A stretch of DNA of 39,909 bases from Alphaproteobacteria bacterium (GCA_003697125.1 RFGB01000212.1:1-39909); one strand, 5' to 3'. Positions 7,574-18,684 are shown, counted from the first letter of the stretch. Numbers and translations are program-made. The notes: generated by a model not told the origin, from the sequence alone.

Positions 7574-9868
7574 ATGCGTGTGGCATGTCTGGGCGGCGGT
7601 CCGGCGGGGCTCTACTTCGCCATCTCGATGAAGCTGCGCGATCCGTCGCACGAGGTGGTGGTCTATGAGCGCAACCGCGCCGACGACACCTTCGGCTGGG
7701 GGGTGGTGCTGTCGGACGAGACCCTGGAGAACCTGAAGGCGAACGATCCGGTCAGCGCCGCGGCGATCCGGGAGCATTTCGCCTATTGGGACGACATCGC
7801 CGTGGTCTATCGCGGCACGCGCACCGTCTCGACCGGGCATGGCTTTTGCGGAATCGGCCGGCGGCAGCTGCTGATCCTGCTGCAGGAGCGGGCGCGCGAG
7901 CTGGGGGTCGATCTGCGGTTCCAGACCGAGGTGGACAGCCCCCGCGCCCTGGCCGATCAGTATGACCTGCTGGTGGCCGCCGACGGCATCAATTCGCGCA
8001 CCCGCAGTGAGTTTGCCGAGCATTTCCGCCCCGACATCGACGTGCGGCCGAACAAGTTCGTCTGGCTGGGCACCCATCAGAAGTTCGACGACGCCTTCAC
8101 CTTCATCTTCGAGGAGACCGAGAAGGGCTGGGTGTGGGCGCATGCCTACCAGTTCGACGCCGACACCGCGACCTTCATCGTCGAAACCACCGGCCCGGTG
8201 TGGGAGGCGTGGGGCTTTGGCGAGATGACGCGCGAGGAATCCATCGCCACCTGCGAGCGGATCTTCGCGCGCCATCTGGGCGGGCATCGGCTGATGTCGA
8301 ACGCCAATCACCTGCGCGGCTCGGCCTGGCTGAACTTTCCCCGCGTGCTGTGCGAGAAGTGGCACCACCGCAACATCGTCCTGATGGGCGATGCCGCCGC
8401 CACGGCGCATTACTCCATCGGCTCGGGCTCCAAGCTGGCGATGGAATCGGCCATCGCGCTGGCCGACTATCTGCACGAGGGCCAGGGCATGGAGGCCGCC
8501 TTCCGCAAGTATGAGGAGGCGCGCCGGCTGGAGGTGCTGCGCCTGCAGTCCGCCGCGCGCAACTCGATGGAATGGTTCGAGGAGATCGAGCGCTATCTCC
8601 ACCTCGACCCGGTGCAGTTCAACTATTCGCTGCTGACCCGGTCGCAGCGGATCAGCCACGAGAATCTGCGCCTGCGCGATCCGGAGTGGCTGCGCTCGGC
8701 CGAGAAATGGTTCCAGACCCGCGCCGGGGTCAGCGAGAATGCCCCGGTGCGCGCGCCGATGTTCGCGCCGTTCCGCCTGCGGGGGATGGAGCTGAAGAAC
8801 CGCGTGGTGGTCAGCCCCATGGCCCAGTACAAGGCCGTCGATGGCTGCCCCACCGAATGGCATCTGGTGCATCTGGGCGAACGCGCCAAGGGCGGCGCGG
8901 GGCTGGTCTATACCGAGATGACCTGCGTCAGCCCCGAGGGGCGGATCACCCCCGGCTGCCCGGGGCTGTATGCCCCCGAGCATGAGGTCGCCTGGAAGCG
9001 GATCGTCGATTTCGTCCATGCCGAGACCGACGCGAAGATCTGCTGCCAGATCGGCCATGCCGGGCGCAAGGGTTCGACCCAGCTCGGCTGGCAGGAGATC
9101 GATGCCCCCCTGCCCGAAGGCAACTGGCCGCTGATCTCGGCTTCGGCGATACCCTGGAGCCCGCGCAACCAGGTGCCCAGGGAGATGGACCGCGCCGACA
9201 TGGACCGCGTGCGCGACCAGTTCGTCGCCGCGACCGAGATGGCCGCGCGCTGCGGCTTCGACATGGTCGAGCTGCATGCCGCCCACGGCTATCTCATCTC
9301 CTCGTTCATCACCCCGGTCTCCAACCGGCGCAACGACGAATATGGCGGCAGCCTGGAAAACCGCCTGCGCTATCCGCTGGAGGTGTTCCGGGCGATGCGC
9401 GCGGTCTGGCCCGAGGACAGGCCGATGTCGGTGCGCATCTCGGCCAATGACTGGGTGGGCGAGGCGGGCGTCACCCCGGCCGAGGCGGTCGCCATCGCCC
9501 GCGCCTTCGTCGAGGCGGGCGCCGACATCATCGATGTCTCGGCAGGCCAGACCACACCCGACGCCCGGCCCGTCTACGGACGCATGTTCCAGACCCCGTT
9601 CAGCGACCGCATCCGCAACGAGGGGCGGGTCGCGACCATGGCCGTCGGGAACATCTACGAGGCCGACCATGTCAACTCGATCCTGATGGCCGGCCGCGCC
9701 GATCTGGTCTGCCTCGCCCGCCCGCATCTGTGGAACCCCTACTGGACATTGCATGCGGGCGCCGGAATCGGCGACCGGCTGGAGAGATGGCCCGACCCCT
9801 ACCTGTCGGGCCGTGACCAGATGTGGCGGCTCATGGACCGGGCCGAACAGGCCGTGGGCAGGGTGTGA
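7574..9868 (+). CDS. 2-aminobenzoyl-CoA monooxygenase/reductase (salicylyl-CoA 5-hydroxylase family fusion)
   Basis: 764 aa, two fused flavoprotein domains. Residues 1 to about 380 are an FAD monooxygenase: [12 protein letters not shown] at 5-16, a mid FAD/NAD motif [15 protein letters not shown] at 131-145, and [15 protein letters not shown] at 271-285. Residues from about 394 to the end are an old-yellow-enzyme NADH:flavin oxidoreductase ([25 protein letters not shown] near 495, [11 protein letters not shown], and a C-terminal [14 protein letters not shown]). In the Azoarcus evansii enzyme this architecture hydroxylates and then reduces 2-aminobenzoyl-CoA to 2-amino-5-oxocyclohex-1-enecarbonyl-CoA; the salicylyl-CoA 5-hydroxylase relatives share the fold. 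The surrounding genes support the anthranilate role. GGGGAGAAGG precedes the chosen ATG at about 6 nt. First gene of the operon; its TGA overlaps the next ATG (TGATG). Confidence 0.88.
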   Translation: MRVACLGGGPAGLYFAISMKLRDPSHEVVVYERNRADDTFGWGVVLSDETLENLKANDPVSAAAIREHFAYWDDIAVVYRGTRTVSTGHGFCGIGRRQLLILLQERARELGVDLRFQTEVDSPRALADQYDLLVAADGINSRTRSEFAEHFRPDIDVRPNKFVWLGTHQKFDDAFTFIFEETEKGWVWAHAYQFDADTATFIVETTGPVWEAWGFGEMTREESIATCERIFARHLGGHRLMSNANHLRGSAWLNFPRVLCEKWHHRNIVLMGDAAATAHYSIGSGSKLAMESAIALADYLHEGQGMEAAFRKYEEARRLEVLRLQSAARNSMEWFEEIERYLHLDPVQFNYSLLTRSQRISHENLRLRDPEWLRSAEKWFQTRAGVSENAPVRAPMFAPFRLRGMELKNRVVVSPMAQYKAVDGCPTEWHLVHLGERAKGGAGLVYTEMTCVSPEGRITPGCPGLYAPEHEVAWKRIVDFVHAETDAKICCQIGHAGRKGSTQLGWQEIDAPLPEGNWPLISASAIPWSPRNQVPREMDRADMDRVRDQFVAATEMAARCGFDMVELHAAHGYLISSFITPVSNRRNDEYGGSLENRLRYPLEVFRAMRAVWPEDRPMSVRISANDWVGEAGVTPAEAVAIARAFVEAGADIIDVSAGQTTPDARPVYGRMFQTPFSDRIRNEGRVATMAVGNIYEADHVNSILMAGRADLVCLARPHLWNPYWTLHAGAGIGDRLERWPDPYLSGRDQMWRLMDRAEQAVGRV

Positions 9869-10626
9869 TGGCGCGCGATCCGGAAGGGCGCCACGCGCTG
9901 GTGACCGGCGGCGGCACCGGAATCGGCGCGGCCATCGCCAGCGCGCTGGCCGATGCGGGCGCCAGGGTCACCATCACCGGCCGGCGCGAGGCGCCGTTGC
10001 GCGCCACCGCGGGCGACCGCATGCGCTGGCAGCTGATGGACGTGACCGACGAGGACTCGGTCGCCCGGGGATTCGCCGCGGCCGAGGCCGCGGCCGGCCC
10101 GGTGGACATCCTGATCGCCAATGCCGGCATCGCCGAGACCGCGCCGCTGGGGCGCACCAGCCTGGAGCTGTGGCGCCGGGTGCAGTCGGCCAATGTCGAG
10201 GGCGTCTTCCTGTGCCTGCGCGCCGTGATCGACGCCATGGCCGCCCGCGGCTGGGGCCGGGTGGTGATCGTCTCCTCGGTGGCGGGGCTGAAGGGATTCC
10301 GCTATGGCTCGGCCTATGCCGCCTCGAAACATGCCGTGCTGGGATTGATGAAATGCGCCGCCGAGGAGGTCCTGAAGACCGGGGTGACGGTGAACGCCCT
10401 GTGCCCGGGCTATGTCGCCACCCCGATCGTGGAGGAGAACATCGCCCGGGTGATGGCGCGCTCGGGCCGCAGCCGCGCCGAGGCGGAGGCGATCTTCGCC
10501 GCCGAGAACCCCTTCGGCCGTCTGATCCGCCCCGAGGAGGTGGCCGCGGCGGCGCTGTGGCTGTGCGGCCCCGATTCGGGGGCGGTGACCGGCCAGGCGA
10601 TCCCGATCAGCGGGGGGCCGCTGTGA
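9868..10626 (+). CDS. Short-chain dehydrogenase/reductase of the 2-aminobenzoyl-CoA pathway
   Basis: 252 aa classical SDR. The dinucleotide motif TGGGTGIG is near residues 11-18, ANAG near 89, the catalytic Ser lies in [10 protein letters not shown], and YAASK supplies the Tyr and Lys. After the lysine the typical [12 protein letters not shown] loop follows. It probably acts as a 3-hydroxyacyl-CoA dehydrogenase or alicyclic ketone/alcohol dehydrogenase on the ring-reduced CoA ester, because similar SDRs sit in the A. evansii anthranilate clusters. It starts within the TGATG of the upstream monooxygenase gene and ends in another TGATG with the MarR gene, so translation of all three is coupled. 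The exact substrate cannot be read from the sequence. Confidence 0.85.
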   Translation: MARDPEGRHALVTGGGTGIGAAIASALADAGARVTITGRREAPLRATAGDRMRWQLMDVTDEDSVARGFAAAEAAAGPVDILIANAGIAETAPLGRTSLELWRRVQSANVEGVFLCLRAVIDAMAARGWGRVVIVSSVAGLKGFRYGSAYAASKHAVLGLMKCAAEEVLKTGVTVNALCPGYVATPIVEENIARVMARSGRSRAEAEAIFAAENPFGRLIRPEEVAAAALWLCGPDSGAVTGQAIPISGGPL

Positions 10627-11099
10627 TGGACGGGGGCGATCCGGTCCGCCCCGCCGGCGATCCGGACCGGGAGCTGTCCAAGGAGCGGCTGCGCGCCTGG
10701 CTCAGGCTCCTGAAGGTCACCCGCCGCATCGAGGCGGCGATCCGCAGCCGGATGCGCACCGAATTCAACACCACCCTGCCGCGCTTCGATGTGCTGGCGG
10801 CGCTGGACCGCTTCCCCGACGGGCTTCGGATGAGCGAGCTGTCGGGGCTGCTTCGGGTGTCCAACGGCAATGTCACCGGCGTCGTCGACCGGCTGGTGGG
10901 CGAGGGGCTGGTCGAACGCCATGCGGTGGCCGGGGACCGCCGGGCCCAGCTCGTGCGCCTGACCGGGCGCGGGCGCGCCGCCTTCGCCGAGATGGCCCGG
11001 CGGCACGAGGCCTGGGTGAACGAGCTGATGTCGGGGCTGGATGCGCCCACGGCCCGGGCGCTGGGCGAGGCGCTGGGCCGGGTCGGCGCCGGCGGGTGA
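10626..11099 (+). CDS. MarR family transcriptional regulator
   Basis: 157 aa. A winged-helix domain is visible: [23 protein letters not shown], the recognition helix [21 protein letters not shown], then the wing [21 protein letters not shown], the classic MarR signature. MarR regulators of aromatic CoA pathways usually repress and are released by an aryl-CoA or aromatic acid ligand. Its position inside the operon, third gene and start-coupled to the SDR, suggests autoregulation. The candidate binding site is the TTTCA/TGAAA repeat at the operon promoter (7506-7519), an inference from location only. Confidence 0.87.
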   Translation: MDGGDPVRPAGDPDRELSKERLRAWLRLLKVTRRIEAAIRSRMRTEFNTTLPRFDVLAALDRFPDGLRMSELSGLLRVSNGNVTGVVDRLVGEGLVERHAVAGDRRAQLVRLTGRGRAAFAEMARRHEAWVNELMSGLDAPTARALGEALGRVGAGG

Positions 11100-11119
11100 T
11101 TCGCAAGGGGGGTGAACGC

Positions 11120-11932
11120 ATGACGCGGATCGGCGATCGCAAGGTGACGCATTTCAGCTGCCGGATCGAGGGCCGGATCGCCCATCTGGCCCTGACCCGG
11201 CCCGAGCGGAAGAACCCGCTGACCTTCGACAGCTATGCCGAACTGCGCGACTGGTTCCGTGCCCTGACCCATGCCGAGGATGTCGATGCGGTGGTCTGGG
11301 GGCCGAACGGGGGCAATTTCTGCTCGGGCGGCGACGTGCATGAGATCATCGGCCCGCTGACCAGGATGTCGATGAAGGAGCTGCTGGCCTTCACCCGCAT
11401 GACCGGCGATCTGGTCAAGGCGATGATCGGCTGCGGCAAGCCGGTGATCGCCGCCGTCGACGGGGTCTGCGTGGGCGCGGGCGCGATCATCGCCATGGCC
11501 TCGGACCTGCGGCTGGGCACGCCCGGGGCGCGGGTCGCCTTCCTGTTCACCCGCGTCGGGCTGGCGGGCTGCGACATGGGCGCCTGCGCCATGCTGCCGC
11601 GGATCATCGGCCAGGGCCGCGCGGCGGAACTGCTCTATACCGGGCGGACGATGAGCGCGGAGGAGGGCCTCGCCTGGGGCTTCTTCAACGCGCTGCACGC
11701 CCCCGATGCGCTGATGGCCGAGGCCGAGGCGCTGGCCCGCCGCATCGCCGAGGGGCCGAACTTCGCCCACATGATCACCAAGACCCAGCTGAACCAGGAA
11801 TGGAACATGGGTCTTGAACAGGCCATCGAGGCCGAGGCGCAGGCACAGGCGATCTGCATGCAGACCGCGGATTTCCGCCGCGCCTATGATGCCTTCGTGG
11901 CCCGGCAGAAGCCGGTCTTCCAGGGCGACTGA
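11120..11932 (+). CDS. Enoyl-CoA hydratase/isomerase (crotonase) family protein
   Basis: 270 aa. Crotonase fold with the oxyanion-hole motif [13 protein letters not shown] near residues 70-82 and [29 protein letters not shown] in the middle. The segment [25 protein letters not shown] carries the conserved Gly-rich turn, with Asp at a position often taken by catalytic Glu. The C-terminus [23 protein letters not shown] is typical. In the 2-aminobenzoyl-CoA pathway a crotonase is expected to hydrate the alicyclic enoyl-CoA or open the ring hydrolytically, as oxepin-CoA and cyclohexanone-type crotonases do; which of these applies is not visible. GGGGGGTGAAC precedes the ATG; 20 bases separate it from the MarR gene. 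Confidence 0.86.
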   Translation: MTRIGDRKVTHFSCRIEGRIAHLALTRPERKNPLTFDSYAELRDWFRALTHAEDVDAVVWGPNGGNFCSGGDVHEIIGPLTRMSMKELLAFTRMTGDLVKAMIGCGKPVIAAVDGVCVGAGAIIAMASDLRLGTPGARVAFLFTRVGLAGCDMGACAMLPRIIGQGRAAELLYTGRTMSAEEGLAWGFFNALHAPDALMAEAEALARRIAEGPNFAHMITKTQLNQEWNMGLEQAIEAEAQAQAICMQTADFRRAYDAFVARQKPVFQGD

Positions 11933-11963
11933 GCGCGGGGCGCGCGGATCGGCGGAGGCGGAC

Positions 11964-13100
<1,137 letters not shown>

Positions 13101-13122
13101 CGCGCGCGGACACGCAATCGCG

Positions 13123-13148
13123 CGCGGCCGGGGCGAAACCCGGCCGCG
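13123..13148 (+). other. Intra-operon stem-loop before the CoA ligase gene
   Basis: CGCGGCCGGG / CCCGGCCGCG form a perfect 10-bp stem with a GCGAAA loop in the 78-base gap between the dehydrogenase and ligase genes. It has no U-tract. It may be an attenuator or mRNA-processing/stability element. Confidence 0.5.
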
Positions 13149-13178
13149 GACGCGGCGGCAGGGAAGGGGAGGAACGTC

Positions 13179-14801
13179 ATGCTGGGACCCAGCGCGCATG
13201 TCGACACCTTCACGCGGGACAATCTGCCCCCGCCCGAGGAATGGCCGGTCTTCCATCTGGAGGGTTTCAGCTATCCCGAGCGGCTGAACGCCGCGGTGGA
13301 GCTGACCGACCGCATGGTCGAGCGCGGCTTCGGCGACCGCGTCGCGCTGATCGGCAACGGGCGCAGGCGCACCTACAAGGAACTGGCCGACTGGACCAAC
13401 CGCATCGCCCGGGCGCTGGTCGAGGATCTGGGCGTCAAGCCCGGCAACCGCGTGCTGATCCGTTCGGCCAACAACCCCGCCATGGTCGCCTGCTGGCTGG
13501 GCGCCACCAAGGCCGGGGCGGTGGTGGTCAACACCATGCCGCTTCTGCGCGCGGGCGAGCTGGCCAAGATCGTCGACAAGGCCGAGATCAGCCACGCCCT
13601 GTGCGACACCCGGCTGATGGACGAGCTGGTGACCTGCGCCAAGGGCTCGCGCTTCCTCAAGACGGTCATCGGCTTCGACGGCACCGCCAATCACGATGCC
13701 GAGCTGGACCGGCTGGCGCTGCAGAAGCCGGTGACCTTTGACGCGGTTCCCACCGGGCGCGACGACGTCGCGCTCCTCGCCTTCACCTCGGGATCGACCG
13801 GCACGCCCAAGGCGACGATGCATTTCCACCGCGACATCCTGATCATCGCCGATGGCTATGCGCGCGAGGTGCTGCAGGTGACGCCCGACGACATCTTCGT
13901 GGGCTCGCCGCCGCTCGCCTTCACCTTCGGGCTGGGCGGGCTCGCGGTGTTCCCGCTGCGCTTCGGCGCGGCGGCGGCGCTGCTCGAGAACGCCTCGCCG
14001 CCCAATCTGGTCGAGATCATCGAGCAGTATCGCGCCACCATCTGCTTCACCGCCCCCACCGCATACAAGGTGATGCTGCAGGCGATGGACTCGGGGGCGG
14101 ATCTGTCCAGCCTGCGCGCCGCGGTCAGCGCCGGCGAGACGCTGCCCGCCCCGGTCTACGAGGCCTGGCTGCGCAAGACCGGCAAGCCGATGCTGGACGG
14201 CATCGGCGCCACCGAGATGCTGCACATCTTCATCTCGAACCGCTTCGACGATCACCGCCCGGCCTGCACCGGCCGGCCGGTCACCGGCTATGTCGCCCGG
14301 GTGATCGACGAGAATGGCAGGGAACTGCCCCGCGGCGAGATCGGCCATCTGGCGGTGCAGGGGCCCACGGGCTGCCGCTATCTCGCCGACCGGCGCCAGC
14401 GCGATTACGTCCGCGACGGCTGGAATGTCACCGGCGACGCGTTCTGGCAGGACGAGGAGGGCTATTTCCACTTCGCCGCCCGGACCGACGACATGATCGT
14501 GTCGGCGGGCTACAACATCGCCGGGCCCGAGGTGGAGGCCGCGCTGCTGGCCCATCCCTGGGTGGCGGAATGCGCGGTGGTCGGCGCGCCCGACGAGGCG
14601 CGCGGCCAGATCGTCGAGGCGCATGTCGTGCTGGAGAAGGGGATCGAGCCCGGCGAGGCCGTCGCGAAGATCCTGCAGGATCACGTCAAGGCGCGCATCG
14701 CGCCCTACAAGTATCCCCGCAGGGTGATCTTCACCGAGGCCCTGCCCAAGACCCAGACCGGCAAGATCCAGCGTTTCCGGTTGAAGCAGGGGCAAAACTA
14801 G
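13179..14801 (+). CDS. 2-aminobenzoate-CoA ligase (benzoate-CoA ligase family)
   Basis: 540 aa ANL-superfamily adenylating enzyme; activates an aromatic acid with ATP and CoA, the first step of the pathway. The P-loop-like A3 motif AFTSGSTGTPKAT spans residues 201-213; other core motifs are GIGATEMLHIFIS, DGWNVTGDAFWQDEEGYFHFAARTDDMIVSAGYNI, and the catalytic Lys529 in KTQTGKIQRFRL. The benzoate-CoA ligase subfamily is recognised by SPPLAFTFGLGGLAVFPLRFG and the short RDNLPP N-terminus. The adjacent anthraniloyl-CoA-type monooxygenase makes 2-aminobenzoate the likely substrate, but benzoate or salicylate cannot be excluded. GGGGAGGAACG gives a strong ribosome binding site. Hairpins lie on both sides of the gene. 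Confidence 0.88.
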   Translation: MLGPSAHVDTFTRDNLPPPEEWPVFHLEGFSYPERLNAAVELTDRMVERGFGDRVALIGNGRRRTYKELADWTNRIARALVEDLGVKPGNRVLIRSANNPAMVACWLGATKAGAVVVNTMPLLRAGELAKIVDKAEISHALCDTRLMDELVTCAKGSRFLKTVIGFDGTANHDAELDRLALQKPVTFDAVPTGRDDVALLAFTSGSTGTPKATMHFHRDILIIADGYAREVLQVTPDDIFVGSPPLAFTFGLGGLAVFPLRFGAAAALLENASPPNLVEIIEQYRATICFTAPTAYKVMLQAMDSGADLSSLRAAVSAGETLPAPVYEAWLRKTGKPMLDGIGATEMLHIFISNRFDDHRPACTGRPVTGYVARVIDENGRELPRGEIGHLAVQGPTGCRYLADRRQRDYVRDGWNVTGDAFWQDEEGYFHFAARTDDMIVSAGYNIAGPEVEAALLAHPWVAECAVVGAPDEARGQIVEAHVVLEKGIEPGEAVAKILQDHVKARIAPYKYPRRVIFTEALPKTQTGKIQRFRLKQGQN

Positions 14802-14814
14802 GGCGTTCTGCCAT

Positions 14815-14838
14815 CGGCGGCGCGCGGCCGCGCCGCCG
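14815..14838 (+). other. Stem-loop between the ligase and ABC transporter genes
   Basis: CGGCGGCGCG / CGCGCCGCCG form a perfect 10-bp stem with a 4-nt loop directly after the ligase stop and 21 bases before the substrate-binding protein ATG. Probably a stabiliser or partial terminator separating enzyme and transporter expression. Confidence 0.5.
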
Positions 14839-14859
14839 GGCACGACAGGGGAGGAAGAG

Positions 14860-15996
14860 ATGACGAGACGGATCGCTATGGTGGCGGCGCTGGCCGCGCT
14901 GATCGGCGGCGGGGCGGTCGCCGACACGGTCAAGGTGGGCATGATCACCACGCTGTCGGGCGGCGGCGCCGGGCTGGGCATCGATGTGCGCGACGGCTTC
15001 CTGCTGGCGCTGAAGATGGCCGGCACCAGGGATGTGGAACTGGTGATCGAAGACGACCAGCAAAAGCCCGACATCGCCGTGCAGCTGGCCGACAAGATGA
15101 TCCAGTCCGACCGGGTCGACGTGCTGACCGGCATCATCTGGTCGAACCTCGCCATGGCGGTGGTGCCGGGCGCGGTGCGCCAGGGCGTGTTCTACCTGTC
15201 GCCCAATGCCGGGCCCAGCCAGCTGGCCGGCAAGGGCTGCCACGAGAATTACTTCAACGTCGCCTGGCAGAACGACAACCTGCACGAGGCCGCGGGCGCC
15301 TATGCCATGAAGGCCGGCTACCAGAACGTCTTCATCATGGCGCCGAACTATCCCGCGGGGAAGGATGCGCTGACCGGCTTCAAGCGCTTCTACACCGGCA
15401 AGCTGGCCGGAGAGCTCTATACCAAGCTGGGCCAGACCGACTATGCCGCCGAGATCGCGCAGATCCGCGCCTCGGGCGCCGATGCGGTGTTCTTCTTCCT
15501 GCCCGGCGGCATGGGCATCGCCTTCCTGAAGCAGTATGCCCAGTCGGGCGTCGGCATCCCGCTGATCGGCCCGGCCTTCAGCTTCGACCAGACGATCCTC
15601 GCCGCGGTGGGCGATGCCGCGCTGGGGGTGCGCAACACTTCGCAATGGTCGAAGGATCTGGAGAATGACGCCAACCGCGCCTTCGTCGCGGCCTTCCTGA
15701 AGGAATACGGCCGGCTGCCCTCGCTCTATGCCAGCCAGGGTTTCGATACCGCCAACCTGCTCTTGTCCGCGATGGCCCGGGCCGAGGTCGAGGACAAGGC
15801 CGCCTTCCGCGACGCGCTGCGCAAGGCCGACTTCGCCAGCGTGCGGGGCAAGTTCCGCTTCAACACCAATCATCACCCCATCCAGGACATCTATGTCCGC
15901 GAGGTCGTGCGCGAGGGCGACGTGCTGACCAACCATGTGGTGACGGTGGCGCTGGAGGATCACGGCGACGCCTATGCGGCCGAGTGCCGGATGTGA
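14860..15996 (+). CDS. Liv-type ABC transporter substrate-binding protein
   Basis: 378 aa periplasmic binding protein of the branched-chain amino acid/aromatic acid (LivJ, type I) class. The signal peptide is MTRRIAMVAALAALIGGGAVA with mature start DTVKVGMITTLSGGGAGLG, the typical family opening. VELVIEDDQQKPDIAVQLADKMIQSDRVDVLTGIIWSNL segments and YASQGFDTANLL match ABC-type receptors for aromatic acids. It presumably binds anthranilate or a related aromatic acid, given its place between the ligase and the remaining pathway genes. GGGGAGGAAGAG is a strong ribosome binding site. A stem-loop follows the gene, a common way of making more binding protein than permease. Confidence 0.9.
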   Translation: MTRRIAMVAALAALIGGGAVADTVKVGMITTLSGGGAGLGIDVRDGFLLALKMAGTRDVELVIEDDQQKPDIAVQLADKMIQSDRVDVLTGIIWSNLAMAVVPGAVRQGVFYLSPNAGPSQLAGKGCHENYFNVAWQNDNLHEAAGAYAMKAGYQNVFIMAPNYPAGKDALTGFKRFYTGKLAGELYTKLGQTDYAAEIAQIRASGADAVFFFLPGGMGIAFLKQYAQSGVGIPLIGPAFSFDQTILAAVGDAALGVRNTSQWSKDLENDANRAFVAAFLKEYGRLPSLYASQGFDTANLLLSAMARAEVEDKAAFRDALRKADFASVRGKFRFNTNHHPIQDIYVREVVREGDVLTNHVVTVALEDHGDAYAAECRM

Positions 15997-16002
15997 GGAT
16001 CC

Positions 16003-16025
16003 GGGGGCGCGGCTCGGGCGCCCCC
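16003..16025 (+). other. Stem-loop between binding protein and permease genes
   Basis: GGGGGCG / CGCCCCC, a 7-bp stem with a 9-nt loop, sits 7 bases after the binding-protein stop. Such elements in ABC operons often protect the upstream mRNA or partly terminate. Inferred. Confidence 0.4.
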
Positions 16026-16044
16026 GCCATGCGTCGGAAGGGCC

Positions 16045-16965
16045 ATGTCCGCGGTGCTGATCATCGAGCAGGTTCTGAACGGCCTGCAGTTCGGCGTCAT
16101 GCTGTTCCTGATGGCGGCCGGGCTGACGCTGGTGTTCGGCGTCATGGGGCTGATCAACCTGGCGCATGGCTCGCTCTACATGATCGGTGCCTTCGCCTGC
16201 GCGGCGGTGGCGATGGCCACGGGGTCGTTCTGGCTGGGGCTTGCGGCATCGATCGCCGCCTCGGCCGCCGCGGGCGCGCTGATCGAGGTGGCGGTGATCC
16301 GCCGGCTCTATGACCGTGACCATCTCGACCAGGTGCTGGCGACCTTCGCGCTGATCCTGGTCTTCTCGGAAGGCACGCGCTGGGTGTTCGGATCCTTCCC
16401 GCTCTATCTCGATCCGCCGGAAGGGCTCTCGGGCGCGGTGACGCTGCCGGGGGGCATCGACTATCCGCTCTACAGGCTGGCGATCATCGTGGCGGGGCTG
16501 GCGGTGGCGGCGGGGCTGTTCTGGCTGATCGGCGGCACGCGGCTGGGCATCCGGATCCGCGCGGGCGAGAGCGACCGCGAGATGATCGCCGCGCTGGGGG
16601 TGAACATCGCCGCGCTCTATACCGTGGTCTTCGCGCTGGGGGCGGGGCTGGCGGGGCTGGCCGGCGCGATGGTCGGCGCCATCCAGTCGGTCCAGGTGGG
16701 GATGGGCGAGCCGGTGCTGATCCTGGCCTTCGTCGTCATCGTCATCGGCGGGGTGGGCAGCGTGGCGGGGGCGCTGGTGGGGGCGCTGCTGGTCGGGCTG
16801 ACCGACACGCTGGGCCGCTTCCTGCTGCCGGTGGCCTTCGGCGCGATCCTGCCGCCGAGCGAGGCGATGGGGGTGGGCTCGGCGCTGGCCTCGATGCTGA
16901 TCTATCTGCTGATGGCAGTGGTGCTGATCTTCCGCCCGCAGGGGCTGTTCGGGGCGCGGGCATGA
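16045..16965 (+). CDS. Branched-chain/aromatic acid ABC transporter permease (LivH type)
   Basis: 306 aa inner-membrane permease with about eight hydrophobic helices. The LivH signatures LNGLQFGVMLFLMAAGLTLVFGVMGLINLAHGS near residues 11-43, GIRIRAGESDREMIAALGVN (the cytoplasmic coupling loop, near 175-195) and VIVIGGVGSVAGALVGALLVG are present. The ATG is preceded by GGAAGGG. Its stop overlaps the LivM-type gene by 4 bp (ATGA), giving equal synthesis of the two permease halves. Expected to import the aromatic substrate with the binding protein upstream. Confidence 0.92.
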   Translation: MSAVLIIEQVLNGLQFGVMLFLMAAGLTLVFGVMGLINLAHGSLYMIGAFACAAVAMATGSFWLGLAASIAASAAAGALIEVAVIRRLYDRDHLDQVLATFALILVFSEGTRWVFGSFPLYLDPPEGLSGAVTLPGGIDYPLYRLAIIVAGLAVAAGLFWLIGGTRLGIRIRAGESDREMIAALGVNIAALYTVVFALGAGLAGLAGAMVGAIQSVQVGMGEPVLILAFVVIVIGGVGSVAGALVGALLVGLTDTLGRFLLPVAFGAILPPSEAMGVGSALASMLIYLLMAVVLIFRPQGLFGARA

Positions 16966-17942
16966 CGCGCGAGGGGGCGGTCAACGCGGTCATCCTGGCG
17001 CTGCTGGCCGCGGTCGCGCTGGCCGGCGCGGCCGGCGACCGGCCATTTCTGGTGACGCTGGCCGCCAAGGTCGCGATCCTGGGCCTTGCCGGGGTGGGCC
17101 TGAACATCGCGCTGGGCTTCGGCGGGCTGGTCAGCTTCGGGCATGCGGCCTTCTTCGGGCTTGGCGGCTATGTGGCCGGGATCCTGGCCAGCCATGCCCA
17201 GAACTACGAGCCGGTGGCCGAATGGCCGATCACGATCGCGGGCACGCAGGAGATGCTGATCATCTGGCCCGCGGCGCTGGCGGCCTGCGCGCTGGCCGCG
17301 GCGGTGATCGGGGCGCTGTCCCTGCGCACCTCGGGCATCTTCTTCATCATGATCACGCTGGCCTTTGCGCAGATGCTTTATTATTTCGCGATCTCCTGGC
17401 CGGCCTATGGGGGCGAGGACGGGCTGCCGATCTATCTGCGCAATGCCTTTCCGGGCCTGGACACGATGGACGGGCTGCAGTTCTTCGCGCTGTGCCTCGC
17501 CGCGCTGGTCCTGGGGGTGGGGCTGTCCTGGCGGCTGCGCGATTCGCGCTTCGGCCTGGCGCTGGAGGCCGCGCGCCAGAACCCCGAGCGGGTGGCCGCG
17601 GTGGGCATCCGGGTCTTCCGCGTCCGGCTGGCGGCCTTCGTGATCTCGGCCGCGATCACCGGGCTGGCCGGCGCGCTCTATGCCGATCTGAACCGCTTCG
17701 TCAGCCCGGCGATGCTGTCATGGCAGACCTCGGGCGAACTGATCGTGCTGGTGATCCTGGGCGGGGTCGGCAGGCTGTGGGGGCCGGTGGCGGGGGCCGG
17801 GCTGTTCGTGTTCCTGGAACATGTGCTGGGCGGCGTGTCGGAATACTGGCAGGCGCTGCTGGGGCTGATGCTGCTGGGGGTGGTGCTGTTCGCCCGTGGC
17901 GGGCTTCTGGGGCTTCTGGCCGGAGCGCGGCGCCATGGCTGA
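16962..17942 (+). CDS. Branched-chain/aromatic acid ABC transporter permease (LivM type)
   Basis: 326 aa polytopic membrane protein. LivM features: LGLAGVGLNIALGFGGLVSFGHAAFFGLGGYVAGIL at about residues 40-75, the coupling loop ALEAARQNPERVAAVGIRVFRVRLAAFVISA, and VLVILGGVGRLWGPVAGAGLFVFLEH near the C-terminus. Pairs with the LivH-type permease it overlaps by 4 bp. Its own 3' end overlaps the ATP-binding gene by 8 bp, so the membrane and ATPase subunits are translationally linked. Confidence 0.92.
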   Translation: MTREGAVNAVILALLAAVALAGAAGDRPFLVTLAAKVAILGLAGVGLNIALGFGGLVSFGHAAFFGLGGYVAGILASHAQNYEPVAEWPITIAGTQEMLIIWPAALAACALAAAVIGALSLRTSGIFFIMITLAFAQMLYYFAISWPAYGGEDGLPIYLRNAFPGLDTMDGLQFFALCLAALVLGVGLSWRLRDSRFGLALEAARQNPERVAAVGIRVFRVRLAAFVISAAITGLAGALYADLNRFVSPAMLSWQTSGELIVLVILGGVGRLWGPVAGAGLFVFLEHVLGGVSEYWQALLGLMLLGVVLFARGGLLGLLAGARRHG

Positions 17943-18684
17943 GACGGTTCTGGAGCTTGCCGGGCTGAGCAAGAGCTTCGGCGCGCTGCGCGCGACCGAC
18001 GGCGTTTCCCTGACGCTGCGGCGGGGCGAGATCCACGCCCTGATCGGCCCGAACGGGGCGGGCAAGTCGACCCTGATCCGCCAGATCACCGGAGAGATCG
18101 CGCCCGATTCCGGGACGATCCGCTTCATGGGGCGCGACCTGACCGGGCTGGACATGCCCGCGCGGGCGCGCGCGGGGCTCGCGCGCAGCTTCCAGGTGTC
18201 CTCGGTCGCCTCCGAATTCACCGCGCTGCAGAACGTCGTGCTGGCGGTGCTCGGCGCCTCGGGGCGGGTGTTTGGCTTCCTCGCACCGGCCATGGCCGAT
18301 CTGCGGCTGGTGGGACCGGCGCGCGCCCATCTGGGGCGGGTGGGCCTTTCCGGGCGCGAGGCGGTGCGGGCGGCGGACCTGTCGCATGGCGAGCGCCGCC
18401 GGCTGGAACTGGCCATGGCGCTGGCGCTCAGGCCGAAGGCGTTCCTGCTGGACGAGCCGATGGCCGGCATGGGCCCCGAGGGCGCGCGCGAGATGACCGC
18501 GCTGCTGGCCGGGCTGAAGCGGGAGGCGCCGATCCTGCTGGTGGAACATGACATGGATGCCGTCTTCGCCCTGGCCGACCGGATCAGCGTGCTGGTCTAC
18601 GGGCGGATCATCGCCACCGGCACTGTGGCCGAGATCCGCGCCGATCCCGCCGTGCGCGAGGCCTATCTGGGAGAGGAGGCATGA
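17935..18684 (+). CDS. Branched-chain/aromatic acid ABC transporter ATP-binding protein (LivG type)
   Basis: 249 aa ATPase. Walker A GPNGAGKST is near residues 39-47, the Q-loop is in GLARSFQVSSV, the signature is LSHGERRRLELAMAL (a His variant of LSGGQ common in LivG), Walker B is KAFLLDEPMAGM, and the switch histidine is in LLVEHDMDAVF. ATG 17935 was selected because MAETVLELAGLSKSFG begins the conserved domain; an upstream in-frame start would overlap livM by much more. Ends in a 4-bp overlap with the LivF-type gene. Confidence 0.92.
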   Translation: MAETVLELAGLSKSFGALRATDGVSLTLRRGEIHALIGPNGAGKSTLIRQITGEIAPDSGTIRFMGRDLTGLDMPARARAGLARSFQVSSVASEFTALQNVVLAVLGASGRVFGFLAPAMADLRLVGPARAHLGRVGLSGREAVRAADLSHGERRRLELAMALALRPKAFLLDEPMAGMGPEGAREMTALLAGLKREAPILLVEHDMDAVFALADRISVLVYGRIIATGTVAEIRADPAVREAYLGEEA

